Origin: CPC320 sp002684375
GTDB lineage: Bacteria > Pseudomonadota > Alphaproteobacteria > Rhodobacterales > Rhodobacteraceae
Length of the DNA stretch: 64,000 nt
Reading direction: 5' to 3'
Assembly (NCBI GenBank): GCA_965662545.1
Contig: CBFIHZ010000020.1
Location: 12,306 to 76,305, forward strand
Part shown: in pieces, positions 1 to 8,267 of the stretch
Layout: each line of letters begins with the position of its first letter
How positions within the stretch are numbered: the first letter of the stretch is position 1
Translations under genes and position numbers: made by a program
Notes under the pieces: model-generated
The model's input: only the letters and a program-made list of their open reading frames with translations
What the model was told of the DNA's origin: nothing
The model's database searches: none

Positions 1-622
1 GTGCGTCGCTTATTGAACGCGCCATATCGCGGTATTCTTTGGCCTGATCGCTTTCGGTAAAGCCCAAAGTCCAGCTGTGCACCTGATGCACATCGGCATA
101 GCCACCGGTTGAAAACGCTCGCAGCAAATTCAGCGTCGCCGCAGCCTGTGTGTAGGCCTGGAGCATCTTTGAAGGGTTCGGCATACGTGCCTCGGGCGCA
201 AACGACAGCTCGTTGATGATATCGCCGCGGTAGCTTGGAAGCTCCATGCCATCAACCACTTCGGTCGGGGCAGATCTGGGTTTGGCAAACTGCCCGGCCA
301 TCCGCCCGACTTTGACCACCGGCACTTTGGCCCCATACGTCAATACCATCGCCATTTGCAGCATGACTTTGAATGTGTCGCGGATTAAATCGGCGCTAAA
401 TTGTTCAAAGCTCTCTGCACAATCGCCGCCTTGCAGCAGAAACGCTTCACCCCGAGATGCCGCCCCAAGAGCCGTTTTAAGGCGCCTTGCCTCGCCGGCA
501 AACACCAACGGAGGATATTGCCCAAGTTGGGCCTCCACAGACTGCAGAGCGACCGCATCCGTATACTCCGGCATTTGCACTCTGGGTTTACTCCGCCAGT
601 TATTCTTTTGCCAGTCAGTCAT
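1..622 (-). CDS. Class II 3-deoxy-7-phosphoheptulonate (DAHP) synthase, 5' part only
   Basis: First enzyme of the shikimate pathway: joins phosphoenolpyruvate and erythrose 4-phosphate. The reading frame is open from an ATG at 622 (MTDWQKNNWRS) and runs off the left edge, giving about 207 residues of a normally ~455-residue protein. Family features seen on the minus strand include FAGEARRLK, FLLQGGDCAESFEQF and KVGRMAGQFAKPRS, which form the N-terminal part of the plant-type/class II barrel with its conserved active-site Cys in GGDCAES. It is divergent from the GlxA-type regulator across a 175-bp gap. The family assignment is firm; the missing C-terminus cannot be judged. Confidence 0.93.
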   Translation of the reverse strand, partial: MTDWQKNNWRSKPRVQMPEYTDAVALQSVEAQLGQYPPLVFAGEARRLKTALGAASRGEAFLLQGGDCAESFEQFSADLIRDTFKVMLQMAMVLTYGAKVPVVKVGRMAGQFAKPRSAPTEVVDGMELPSYRGDIINELSFAPEARMPNPSKMLQAYTQAAATLNLLRAFSTGGYADVHQVHSWTLGFTESDQAKEYRDMARSISDA

Positions 623-708
623 CTGTTTTCTCCGCGCTTGGTAGGTATTCTCAAGAGCTTATAACGGTGTCTGTTTAAAGTGACCATATAGTAATTGAAC
701 ACGCCCTA

Positions 709-735
709 TTGACCAAACCCTATAGTTTGGTTCAA
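709..735. promoter_or_regulatory. Inverted repeat in the divergent aro/regulator gap
   Basis: The arms CCAAAC and GTTTGG (713-718, 725-730) are perfect and are extended by TTGA/TTCAA on the outside, around a six-base centre CCTATA. It lies between the divergent DAHP synthase gene and the AraC-type regulator gene, so an operator is plausible. No regulator is known from the sequence. Confidence 0.35.
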
Positions 736-797
736 TGGGGGCAAAGTGTGCGTTTATTTACGTTCGAACTATCCAATTACATAAAGGCAGGATCGAG

Positions 798-1796
798 ATG
801 CAGTCTCAACTCCAAAGTGTCGAAAATTTGCCCCGAGGGATAAGGCCGCGAAAATTTGTTTTCGTGTTGCTGCCAAAGTTCACACTACTTTCCTTTACAT
901 CAGCGCTGGAATGCCTGAGAATTTCAAATAGAATGGCCAATCAGGTTCTATATAGTTGGGAACTTGTAAGTGAAAACGGGGCTCCGATAACCTGTTCTGC
1001 TGAAATTGAATTTTCGATTGATCACGATCTGGGCGAGTTGAATCGCGATGACACAATCATGCTTTGTGGCGGAGAAAATATACGCGCGGCGACCACCAAA
1101 CGCCTGCTGAGTTGGCTGCGCCGGGAATCCCGACGCGGGCTCGCTATCGCAGGTCTATGCACCGGAGCTTTTCCTATGGCCAAAGCCGGACTTTTGGAAG
1201 GAAAGCGCGCCACCATCCATTGGGAGAACCAAGACAGTTTTGCGGAAGAGTTTGAAAGTGTTGAACTGACCAAATCAGTCTTTATCATTGAAGGCAATCG
1301 TATGACCACCGCTGGTGGGACCTCGTCGATTGATCTGATGTTGAAGTTAATCGCAAACGACCATGGCGAAGACCTAGCCAACGCAGTGGCCGACCAGCAG
1401 ATTTATTCGTCAATTCGTACAACTCAGGACATCCAGCGCCTGTCCGTTCCAACCCGCTTAGGGGTACGCCATCCCAAGCTTGGTCAGGTCATCCAAATGA
1501 TGGAGCGGAACATAGAAGAGCCGATCAGCCCGTCGACACTGGCAAAACACGTGGCGATGTCCACGCGGCAACTGGAGCGATTGTTCCGGCGATATCTCAG
1601 CCGAAGCCCAAAGCGCTATTACATGGAATTGAGATTGCAAAAAGCCCGCAATCTTCTGATGCAGACCGATATGAGCGTGATCAATGTCGCACTGGCCTGC
1701 GGGTTTGCCTCTCCATCGCATTTTTCAAAATGCTATCGCACCCATTACGCAACAACACCATATCGTGAACGTGGCAGCCAATCGACCAAACCATAA
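798..1796 (+). CDS. GlxA family AraC-type transcriptional regulator
   Basis: A 332-residue regulator with an N-terminal DJ-1/PfpI (class I amidotransferase-like) sensing domain at about residues 18-190 and a C-terminal AraC double helix-turn-helix at about 227-325. The elbow motif AGLCTGAFPMAKAGLLEG carries the Cys near residue 121, and the DNA-binding part contains STRQLERLFRRY and ALACGFASPSHFSKCYR. This architecture is shared with GbdR/CdhR-type regulators of quaternary-amine metabolism, but the inducer cannot be read from sequence. The start at 798 was preferred over an in-frame ATG at 735 because GGCAGGA precedes it and the extra 21 residues are not domain-like. The liv-type transporter 245 bp downstream is a possible target (inference). 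Confidence 0.88.
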   Translation: MQSQLQSVENLPRGIRPRKFVFVLLPKFTLLSFTSALECLRISNRMANQVLYSWELVSENGAPITCSAEIEFSIDHDLGELNRDDTIMLCGGENIRAATTKRLLSWLRRESRRGLAIAGLCTGAFPMAKAGLLEGKRATIHWENQDSFAEEFESVELTKSVFIIEGNRMTTAGGTSSIDLMLKLIANDHGEDLANAVADQQIYSSIRTTQDIQRLSVPTRLGVRHPKLGQVIQMMERNIEEPISPSTLAKHVAMSTRQLERLFRRYLSRSPKRYYMELRLQKARNLLMQTDMSVINVALACGFASPSHFSKCYRTHYATTPYRERGSQSTKP

Positions 1797-1943
1797 AATA
1801 TCACTTGCAGGTGCGAAAACAGCTGCGGTAGTGACGCGGCCCACGCCTGGCAGTGCACAAAATTATTACATTTAGAGTCAAAGAATACAGAAACTTAACG
1901 AAAAACCTACGGCAGGCACCGTCAACGAGGGATACTGAGCATT

Positions 1944-1971
1944 TTGTTTTTTCGCCAAGAGATGCTAATAT
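1944..1971 (+). promoter_or_regulatory. Candidate sigma70 promoter for the ABC importer operon
   Basis: TTGTTT at 1944-1949 and TAATAT at 1966-1971 are separated by 16 bases, about 70 bp before the binding-protein start. The rest of the 245-bp gap holds no recognisable gene. Identified by eye only. Confidence 0.35.
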
Positions 1972-2041
1972 TGCTTTCATTTTATATACATGACTATTAA
2001 ATGGTCACCTGAACGCTGGGTTCAACTATGGGAGATTTATA

Positions 2042-3235
2042 ATGAAAAAGCTGATGACAGCAACGGCAGCCGCCGCGCTGCTGGCGGGGTCTGCATTCGC
2101 AGGCGGCCACAACGAAGTGAAAATTGGGGTGATCCTTGGCTTTACTGGCCCGTTGGAAACCATCACACCCGCAATGGGTGCGGGCGCTGAACTGGCAATG
2201 AAGGAAGTCACAGATTCAGGCAAACTGTTGGGCGGCGCAACCGTGACTTCGGTTCGGGCAGACTCAACCTGCATCGACGCCGCAGCGGCAACAGCCGCAG
2301 CCGAACGCTTGGTGACATCCGATAAAGTCAACGCCATCATGGGCGCAGACTGTTCTGGCGTGACCGGCGCGATTTTGCAAAACGTAGCGCGTCCGAACGG
2401 CATTGTGATGATTTCGCCATCTGCGACGTCTCCGGCTTTGTCGACTGCAGAAGACGACGGTCTGTTCTTCCGCACCTCACCCTCTGATGCGCGTCAAGGT
2501 GTTGTGATGACCAATATCATCATGGACCGTGGTTTTAAGACCGTCGCTTTGACCTATACCAATAACGACTACGGCAAAGGATTGGCTGACAGTTTTGCTG
2601 CCGCATTTGAAGCGGCTGGTGGCACTGTGACCATCAACGCAGCCCATGACGAAGACAAGGCCGATTACTCTGCCGAAGTTGGCGCTCTGGCCTCAGCCGG
2701 TGGTGACCTTCTGGTCGTCGCAGGTTATGAATCCGGCGGCGGCAAGCAGATCATTCAAGCCTCACTTGACACCGGCGCGTTTGATACCTTTGTTCTGCCA
2801 GACGGCATGGTCGGACAGGCGATTGTTGATGCAATCGGCCCAGATCTGAACGGTTCGTTTGGTCAGTATCCCGGATCGGAAAACAAAGGAGCAGATGTTT
2901 TTGGTGGTTTGGCCTCAGCCGCAGGCTTTGAAGGGTCCTCAGCATTTGCAGGCGAAAGCTATGATGCGGCAGCTTTAATTATGCTGGCAATGCAAGCCGG
3001 TGGATCGAGCGCTTCAGCTGATGTCATGCAGCATGTGATGAATGTTGCTAATGCGCCGGGCGTACAAATCATGCCGGGTCAATTGGGCCAAGCGCTTGTT
3101 TTATTGGAAGCTGGCTATGATATCGACTATGTGGGTGCGACCGCGGTTGAGCTGATTGGGCCAGGTGAGTCTGCAGGTAATTACCGCGAGATTGAAATCC
3201 AGAACGCCAAAGTGGAAACAGTTGGTTATCGTTAA
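2042..3235 (+). CDS. ABC transporter substrate-binding protein, branched-chain amino acid type (LivJ-like)
   Basis: Periplasmic receptor of an importer of the hydrophobic amino acid/amide (HAAT) family, 397 residues. The N-terminus is a Sec signal peptide ending near AGSAFA-GG (about residue 20), followed by a type I periplasmic-binding fold (Peripla_BP_6). KIGVILGFTGPLE and MISPSATSPALS are typical ligand-pocket segments. GGGAGA at 2030-2035 precedes the ATG. It heads the operon with ATPases and permeases downstream, and a hairpin follows its stop, a usual arrangement for making receptor in excess. The substrate could be a branched-chain amino acid, an amide or urea; sequence alone does not decide. 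Confidence 0.93.
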   Translation: MKKLMTATAAAALLAGSAFAGGHNEVKIGVILGFTGPLETITPAMGAGAELAMKEVTDSGKLLGGATVTSVRADSTCIDAAAATAAAERLVTSDKVNAIMGADCSGVTGAILQNVARPNGIVMISPSATSPALSTAEDDGLFFRTSPSDARQGVVMTNIIMDRGFKTVALTYTNNDYGKGLADSFAAAFEAAGGTVTINAAHDEDKADYSAEVGALASAGGDLLVVAGYESGGGKQIIQASLDTGAFDTFVLPDGMVGQAIVDAIGPDLNGSFGQYPGSENKGADVFGGLASAAGFEGSSAFAGESYDAAALIMLAMQAGGSSASADVMQHVMNVANAPGVQIMPGQLGQALVLLEAGYDIDYVGATAVELIGPGESAGNYREIEIQNAKVETVGYR

Positions 3236-3255
3236 TCACGCGAACTTTGAATTTG

Positions 3256-3279
3256 AACAGCCCGGTTCGCCGGGCTGTT
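3256..3279 (+). terminator. Hairpin between binding-protein and ATPase genes
   Basis: A perfect 10-bp GC-rich stem, AACAGCCCGG and CCGGGCTGTT, closes a TTCG tetraloop and is followed by TTTGTCTGTTT. It sits 20 bp behind the livJ-like stop and 58 bp before the next gene. It probably ends most transcripts, or protects the 3' end of the receptor mRNA, so receptor exceeds membrane parts. Confidence 0.7.
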
Positions 3280-3337
3280 TGTCTGTTTGGCGGCAGAACA
3301 CGCCCTGCCCTCATCCCTGCCTTGAAAGAACAAACCT

Positions 3338-4117
3338 TTGATTGAAGTCGAAAATCTGCATAAGCATTTCGGCGGTTTTCATGCTGTTGACGGTGCCAGC
3401 CTCAAGATCGCCAAAGGGTCGATCACCGGGCTAATCGGTCCTAATGGCGCTGGGAAAACCACGCTGTTTAACGTTATTGCCGGGGTACATAAAGCCACCT
3501 CGGGTCGCGTCTTGATGGAAGGTCGCGACATCACGGGGCTTGCGCCGCATGAGCTGTTTCATCAAGGATTGCTCCGGACGTTTCAGATTGCTCATGAGTT
3601 CACGTCTATGAGCGTGCGCGAAAATCTGATGATGGTTCCACCGCAACAATCAGGCGAAACGCTTTGGAACACTTGGTTCGGCCGCAAACGCATTGCTAAT
3701 GAAGAGCGCGCCCTGCAGGCCAAAGCCGATGAGGTTATCGATTTTTTAACCATCTCACATCTCAAACAAGAAAAAGCCGGCAACCTGTCGGGCGGTCAAA
3801 AAAAGCTGTTGGAGCTGGGACGGACGATGATGGTTGATGCCAAGATCGTGTTTCTAGACGAGGTTGGCGCTGGTGTGAACCGCACTCTGCTTGGCACGAT
3901 CAGCGACGCTATTCTGCGCTTAAATCAAGAGCGCAATTACACCTTTGTCGTCATCGAACACGACATGGACTTTATCGGCAAGCTCTGTGACCCGGTGATC
4001 TGCATGGCCGAGGGCAAAGTATTGGCAGAGGGCACTTTGGAAGAAATAAAGGCCAATGAGCAGGTGATTGAGGCCTATCTTGGCACCGGTTTGAAAAATA
4101 AGGCGGTGGCGCAATGA
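3338..4117 (+). CDS. livG: ABC transporter ATP-binding protein, LivG type
   Basis: One of two ATPases that energise the HAAT-family importer, 259 residues, cytoplasmic. The Walker A motif GPNGAGKT is at residues 34-41, the ABC signature LSGGQ near residue 152 and the C-terminal LivG extension (VIEAYLGTG) is present. The Walker B region reads VFLDEVGAGVN rather than the common LDEPxxGLN; the catalytic Glu is kept. The start is a TTG at 3338 with GAAAGAA upstream, as there is no suitable ATG before the first beta strand IEVENLHKHFGG. It overlaps the next gene by four bases (ATGA), indicating coupled translation. Confidence 0.92.
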   Translation: MIEVENLHKHFGGFHAVDGASLKIAKGSITGLIGPNGAGKTTLFNVIAGVHKATSGRVLMEGRDITGLAPHELFHQGLLRTFQIAHEFTSMSVRENLMMVPPQQSGETLWNTWFGRKRIANEERALQAKADEVIDFLTISHLKQEKAGNLSGGQKKLLELGRTMMVDAKIVFLDEVGAGVNRTLLGTISDAILRLNQERNYTFVVIEHDMDFIGKLCDPVICMAEGKVLAEGTLEEIKANEQVIEAYLGTGLKNKAVAQ

Positions 4118-4830
4118 CTGAAGAGCCGTTTTTAATCGGAGACTCTATGACCGGCGGCTATGGTGGCGGCCCAGATATTTTGCACGGATGCACAATTTCG
4201 GTTGAAAGAGGCCAGATAGCGGTGATTGTCGGCCCCAATGGCGCCGGCAAATCAACCGCAATGAAGGCGGTTTTCGGAATGCTGAACCTCAACGGCGGTT
4301 CTGTGCGATTGAACGGTGTTGATATCACAGCTCTTTCACCGCAGGACCGGGTGAAACACGGCATGGGGTTCGTACCCCAAAACAGCAATATATTTACATC
4401 GATGACAGTTGAGGAAAACCTCGAGATGGGGGCGTTCATCCGCACCGATGATTTTAGCGAAACCATGGAGCAGGTGTATAGCCTGTTTCCAATTTTGCAG
4501 GAAAAGCGCAATCAGGCTGCGGGAGAATTATCAGGTGGCCAACGCCAGCAGGTTGCGGTGGGGCGTGCGTTGATGACGCGCCCTAAAGTGCTGATGTTGG
4601 ATGAACCGACAGCTGGGGTCTCGCCGATCGTGATGGATGAATTATTCGATCGCATTATCGAGGTGGCACAATCAGGTATTCCAATTTTGATGGTAGAACA
4701 AAATGCCCGCCAAGCCCTTGAGATCGCCGATAAGGGCTATGTATTGGTACAGGGACGCAACGCCTTTTCGGGGACCGGCAAAGACCTGTTGAACGATCCC
4801 GAAGTCCGCAAATCATTTTTGGGAGGCTGA
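4114..4830 (+). CDS. livF: ABC transporter ATP-binding protein, LivF type
   Basis: Second ATPase of the importer, 238 residues, normal for LivF. Walker A GPNGAGKS lies at residues 40-47, the signature ELSGGQRQQVAVGRAL near 133 and Walker B MLDEPTAGVSP near 158, followed by the switch His replaced by Gln in LMVEQNARQAL, which is usual for LivF. The ATG overlaps the livG stop. The product should pair with LivG as a heterodimer under the two permeases. Confidence 0.93.
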   Translation: MTEEPFLIGDSMTGGYGGGPDILHGCTISVERGQIAVIVGPNGAGKSTAMKAVFGMLNLNGGSVRLNGVDITALSPQDRVKHGMGFVPQNSNIFTSMTVEENLEMGAFIRTDDFSETMEQVYSLFPILQEKRNQAAGELSGGQRQQVAVGRALMTRPKVLMLDEPTAGVSPIVMDELFDRIIEVAQSGIPILMVEQNARQALEIADKGYVLVQGRNAFSGTGKDLLNDPEVRKSFLGG

Positions 4831-4832
4831 GC

Positions 4833-4946
4833 ATGCCCCAACAAATTTGGTTGTTGAACAAAAAGTCCCTTTTGGCGTGTGTGTATGCCCCGCGCAATCG
4901 GGCGGCTGGTATATCTTTTGAGGCGCTGCGGCGCGGAGCGTATTAA
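4833..4946 (+). CDS. Small 37-residue ORF between livF and livH
   Basis: This short frame begins with ATG two bases after the livF stop, with GGGAGG at 4821-4826 as a good ribosome binding site, and ends with TAA overlapping the livH ATG (TAATG at 4944-4948). It fills the whole livF-livH gap, so translational coupling is likely. The peptide (MPQQIWLLNKKSLLAC...) is basic, has one Cys, and shows no membrane helix or known domain. It could be a real small subunit, or simply a ribosome relay that delivers translation to livH, which has no strong site of its own. I do not recognise the family. Confidence 0.5.
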   Translation: MPQQIWLLNKKSLLACVYAPRNRAAGISFEALRRGAY

Positions 4947-5956
4947 TGGATTTTCTGAATGCAATTATAGCCCTGTGCAATTACGTAATTGTTCCCAGCG
5001 TGACCTATGGCAGTCAACTGGCACTTGGGGCTTTGGGCGTGACGCTCATTTACAGTATTTTGCGGTTTTCCAATTTTGCCCACGGCGACACGATGGCCTT
5101 TGGCGCAACAGTGACCATTCTGGTCACGTGGTTTTTTCAGGCCAACGGTATCGGTTTGGGGCCATTGCCAACCGCTCTGTTGGCGCTGCCGTTCGGTATT
5201 CTCGGCTGCGTTGCGCTGGTGCTGCTTACCGATCGCCTGGTCTATCGATTTTATCGCGCCCAAAAAGCCAAGCCGGTTATTTTGGTGATCGTCTCAATGG
5301 GGGTGATGTTCATCATGAACGGTTTGGTCCGGTTTATTCTGGGTCCGGGAAACCGCACAATTACAGATGGTGAGCGGTTTATTATCTCAGCGCGCGAGTT
5401 CAAATCCATGACCGGGTTGCGTGAGGGACTGGCGCTGAAAACCACCCAAGGCATCACAGTTATTACGGCTGTTGTTGTTGTCGTGGCGCTGTTTTGGTTT
5501 CTCAACAAGACACGCACCGGAAAATCCATGCGCGCCTATTCGGATAATGAAGATTTAGCACTATTGTCAGGGATCAACCCTGAACGGGTAGTGATGGTGA
5601 CTTGGCTAATTGTTGCCAGTTTGGCAACGGTGGCGGGTGTGCTCTACGGTTTGGACAAATCCTTCAAACCATTCACCTATATGCTGTTACTTCTGCCTAT
5701 TTTTGCCTCTGCTATTGTTGGCGGATTGGGTAATCCGGTCGGTGCAATTGCCGGTGGATTTCTCATTGCTTTTTCGGAAGTAACAATCACTTATGCTTGG
5801 AAAAAAGTTCTGGTTTATGCGTTGCCCGAACCCTTGGAACCGACGGGTTTGGTGCAATTACTCAGTACAGATTACAAATACGCGGTGAGTTTTTCCTTGC
5901 TTGTTTTGGTCCTTTTATTCCGTCCCACAGGCCTTTTCAGGGGGAAATCAGTATGA
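4946..5956 (+). CDS. livH: Branched-chain amino acid-type ABC permease, LivH
   Basis: Inner-membrane permease subunit, 336 residues, with about eight hydrophobic segments (for example ALGALGVTLIYSILRFSNFA near the N-terminus and VILVIVSMGVMFIMNG). The family signature around AFGATVTILV and the EAA-like cytoplasmic loop ALLSGINPERV are visible. It forms a channel with LivM. The start codon overlaps the stop of a 37-codon ORF upstream, and its own stop overlaps livM (ATGA), so the four membrane/ATPase genes form one tightly coupled operon. Confidence 0.92.
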   Translation: MDFLNAIIALCNYVIVPSVTYGSQLALGALGVTLIYSILRFSNFAHGDTMAFGATVTILVTWFFQANGIGLGPLPTALLALPFGILGCVALVLLTDRLVYRFYRAQKAKPVILVIVSMGVMFIMNGLVRFILGPGNRTITDGERFIISAREFKSMTGLREGLALKTTQGITVITAVVVVVALFWFLNKTRTGKSMRAYSDNEDLALLSGINPERVVMVTWLIVASLATVAGVLYGLDKSFKPFTYMLLLLPIFASAIVGGLGNPVGAIAGGFLIAFSEVTITYAWKKVLVYALPEPLEPTGLVQLLSTDYKYAVSFSLLVLVLLFRPTGLFRGKSV

Positions 5957-7257
5957 CAGACCGCATGAGAACGTCCGGCCTGTTCGCCCTTGTTGTTGTC
6001 TTGATTCTGGCAACCGGGCTGTTGCAAAGTTGGAATTCGGCGCTTTTGATCCTCAATATGGGATTAATCAGTGCGATTATGGCGCTGGGTGTCAATCTGC
6101 AATGGGGTTTTGCAGGCCTGTTTAACGTGGGTATTATGGGGTTTGCAGCGCTTGGCGGATTGGCCACTGTACTGATTTCCATGCCCCCCGTCCCCGAAGC
6201 ATGGACAGCGGGTGGTCCGCGCGTGTTACTTGGGGTGCTGATCGGCGCCGCCACATTAAGTGCTGCCATTTTAGGATATCAAAGACTGCCAGCCGGCCCG
6301 ACCCGTGCCCTGGGTCTGATATTGTTTTTAATAATTGGCTTTTTTGTGTTTCGTTGGGTGTTTGACCCGGGTGTCAAAGCGGTTGAGGCGATCAACCCAG
6401 CTGGAACCGGCTATCTTGGCGGCCTTGGTTTGCCAGTGCTATTGGCTTGGCCGCTCGGAGGGCTTTTGGCGGCCGGGGCCGCTTGGGTGATCGGGAAAAC
6501 TGCGTTGGGACTACGCTCGGATTATCTGGCAATTGCGACCCTCGGGATCGCCGAAATTATCGTTGCGATGATGAAGAACGAGGATTGGCTCGCGCGCGGT
6601 GTCAAGAATGTTACCGGCATTCCGCGCCCGGTACCCTATGAGGTTTCACTACAAAATAATGCCGGCTTTAACGCCTCAGCGCAAAGTCTTGGGCTTGATC
6701 CGGTTGTCGCCTCGTCACTTTATGTCAAACTCAGCTATTCGATTTTATTTGCCGTGGTACTGCTGGTATTGTTGTGGCTGGCACAACGCGCCTTAAAAAG
6801 CCCTTGGGGCCGCATGATGCGGGCCATACGCGACAATGAAGTCGCGGCCGAAGCGATGGGCAAAGATGTCACCGCACGTCATTTACAGGTCTTTATTTTG
6901 GGGTCGGCAATCTGTGGCATTGCCGGTGCGATGATGACGACACTCGACGGGCAATTGACCCCCGGTAGCTATCAACCGATCCGCTATACATTTTTGATCT
7001 GGGTGATGGTCATTGTCGGAGGCTCAGGCAACAATCTGGGCGCTGTTTTAGGTGGTTTTGTGATCTGGTTTTTCTGGGTTCAGGTCGAGCCCATTGGCCA
7101 ATTATTGATGACAGTGGCCACGATGGGTCTGGATGACAGCAGCGCATTAAAACTGCACCTGCTCGACAGTGTCGCCCATATGCGTTTGCTGACTATGGGG
7201 TTGATCTTGTTACTGGTCTTGAGGTTCAGCCCACGCGGTTTATTGCCTGAAAAGTGA
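5953..7257 (+). CDS. livM: Branched-chain amino acid-type ABC permease, LivM
   Basis: Second permease of the importer, 434 residues. About ten hydrophobic segments are visible, and the conserved LivM region WGRMMRAIRDNEVAAEAMGKDV forms the ATPase-contact loop. IVGGSGNNLGAVLGG near the C-terminus is also typical. The ATG at 5953 was chosen because it overlaps the livH stop in an ATGA; a longer frame from 5797 would lie inside livH. An internal stretch of two extra helices (about residues 75-150, AATLSAAILGYQRLP...) makes it longer than short LivM proteins, which is common in Rhodobacteraceae (family knowledge). Confidence 0.92.
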   Translation: MTDRMRTSGLFALVVVLILATGLLQSWNSALLILNMGLISAIMALGVNLQWGFAGLFNVGIMGFAALGGLATVLISMPPVPEAWTAGGPRVLLGVLIGAATLSAAILGYQRLPAGPTRALGLILFLIIGFFVFRWVFDPGVKAVEAINPAGTGYLGGLGLPVLLAWPLGGLLAAGAAWVIGKTALGLRSDYLAIATLGIAEIIVAMMKNEDWLARGVKNVTGIPRPVPYEVSLQNNAGFNASAQSLGLDPVVASSLYVKLSYSILFAVVLLVLLWLAQRALKSPWGRMMRAIRDNEVAAEAMGKDVTARHLQVFILGSAICGIAGAMMTTLDGQLTPGSYQPIRYTFLIWVMVIVGGSGNNLGAVLGGFVIWFFWVQVEPIGQLLMTVATMGLDDSSALKLHLLDSVAHMRLLTMGLILLLVLRFSPRGLLPEK

Positions 7258-7380
7258 ATTTGACTACGACTGGTTTGGTCTTGTTGCGAATATACACAAA
7301 AAATTAACCTCTAATATGTAGCTTGGACGGGAACAGAGCAGCGAGTGTTGGCTTTGTTTTATTTTCCTCCCAGTTAAACT

Positions 7381-7410
7381 GGCTGCGCCTTGACGGTGCA
7401 GCCTTTTTTA
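7381..7410 (+). terminator. Rho-independent terminator behind livM
   Basis: GGCTGCGCC and GGTGCAGCC form a 9-bp stem with one G-T pair around TTGAC, followed directly by TTTTTTTA. It lies 124 bp behind the livM stop and probably ends the importer operon. Confidence 0.75.
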
Positions 7411-7506
7411 TATCGACGTCTCACAATTTCTTATTGACCGCTCTGATCGAAATAAGTAGCGTGTGGAGCATAATAGTCGGCGAGTTCGACAGGGAGCATG
7501 GAAGAG

Positions 7507-7530
7507 AGAGCCTTTTGGCTCTTTTTTCTT
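7507..7530 (+). terminator. Second terminator-like hairpin
   Basis: AGAGCC and GGCTCT pair around TTTT and are followed by TTTTTCTTTTTT. The preceding AAGAGAG can extend the stem against the T-run. No protein gene ends nearby, which makes it a candidate end of a small RNA beginning after 7411. Confidence 0.6.
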
Positions 7531-7640
7531 TTTTGAGATATGTGTGACGTGGTTTGAATGAAAAATGACGCTTGAAATCAGAGTATTCTTGTATTCTTTT
7601 TCTTGATAAAACTATAGATGGACCAAAAGGTAAAAACCAT

Positions 7641-8234
7641 ATGCCTAAAATTTTTGTCGTGATCGCCATAATCTGGTCTTTGATGACAGGGGCTCAGGTA
7701 ACCGCCCAAACGGATGACAGCCCTGTACCAAAACCGCCAGAACTGGCAATGGGCACGACGGAGGGCGAACCGCAAATGGGTCAACCCTACACCGCTGAAA
7801 AAGTTGGCAGCTGGGAGCGGCGCTGCGTACGCACCGAGCCGGATCAGACGGACGATCCCTGTCAACTTTATCAATTGTTGGAAGATGATCTTGGTAATGC
7901 TGTGTCAGAGATTACCTTGTTTAAGCTCGATACCGGCGGGCAAGCGGTGGCCGGTGCAACCATTATCGTTCCTTTGGAAACTTTGTTAACTGAACAACTT
8001 AAACTGCGGGTCGACGAAAGCCCGGCCCGAATTTACCCTTTTTCTTTTTGCACGTCAGTCGGCTGTATTGCGCGTATCGGACTGACCGCAGACGATATCA
8101 AAAGTTTCAAACGCGGCGCCGGGGCCCGTTTGTCTTTGGTACCGGTTGCCGCGCCAGACCAGTTGGTAATTTTAAAAATGCCCCTTGATGGGTTCAGCGT
8201 TAGCTATTCAAAAATTAGCCCGCTCAAGGAATAA
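7641..8234 (+). CDS. Invasion-associated locus B (IalB) family secreted protein
   Basis: A 197-residue protein with a cleavable signal peptide (MPKIFVVIAIIWSLM..., cut after VTAQ near residue 22) and the IalB domain over the rest. Typical IalB features are VGSWERRC, DPCQLYQ, the central Ile/Val-rich strand and FCTSVGCIAR with paired Cys residues likely to form disulfides in the periplasm. Family members are widespread in alphaproteobacteria; named for Bartonella invasion, the molecular role is unknown. The ATG at 7641 is chosen over upstream in-frame codons because the signal peptide starts there. Confidence 0.85.
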   Translation: MPKIFVVIAIIWSLMTGAQVTAQTDDSPVPKPPELAMGTTEGEPQMGQPYTAEKVGSWERRCVRTEPDQTDDPCQLYQLLEDDLGNAVSEITLFKLDTGGQAVAGATIIVPLETLLTEQLKLRVDESPARIYPFSFCTSVGCIARIGLTADDIKSFKRGAGARLSLVPVAAPDQLVILKMPLDGFSVSYSKISPLKE

Positions 8235-8267
8235 CGCACGCTGTACGCCGCTACGGTACGGCACAGC

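Larger units (their letters stand above)
7258..7640. other. 383-bp gap with two terminator-like hairpins
   Basis: No convincing ORF is present between livM and the IalB-like gene. The stretch holds one hairpin plus T-run at 7381-7410 and a second one at 7507-7530. A small hairpin CCAGT/ACTGG preceded by TTTTCCTCCC (7360-7383) lies just before the first. Because two independent terminators occur in a row with no protein gene between them, a short RNA ending at the second is possible. Confidence 0.4.

Noticed and set aside
246..644. Plus-strand ORF over the DAHP synthase gene
   Set aside because: It is antisense to a clearly conserved protein.
5797..5952. Longer LivM start at 5797
   Set aside because: It lies inside livH; the ATGA overlap at 5953 marks the real start.
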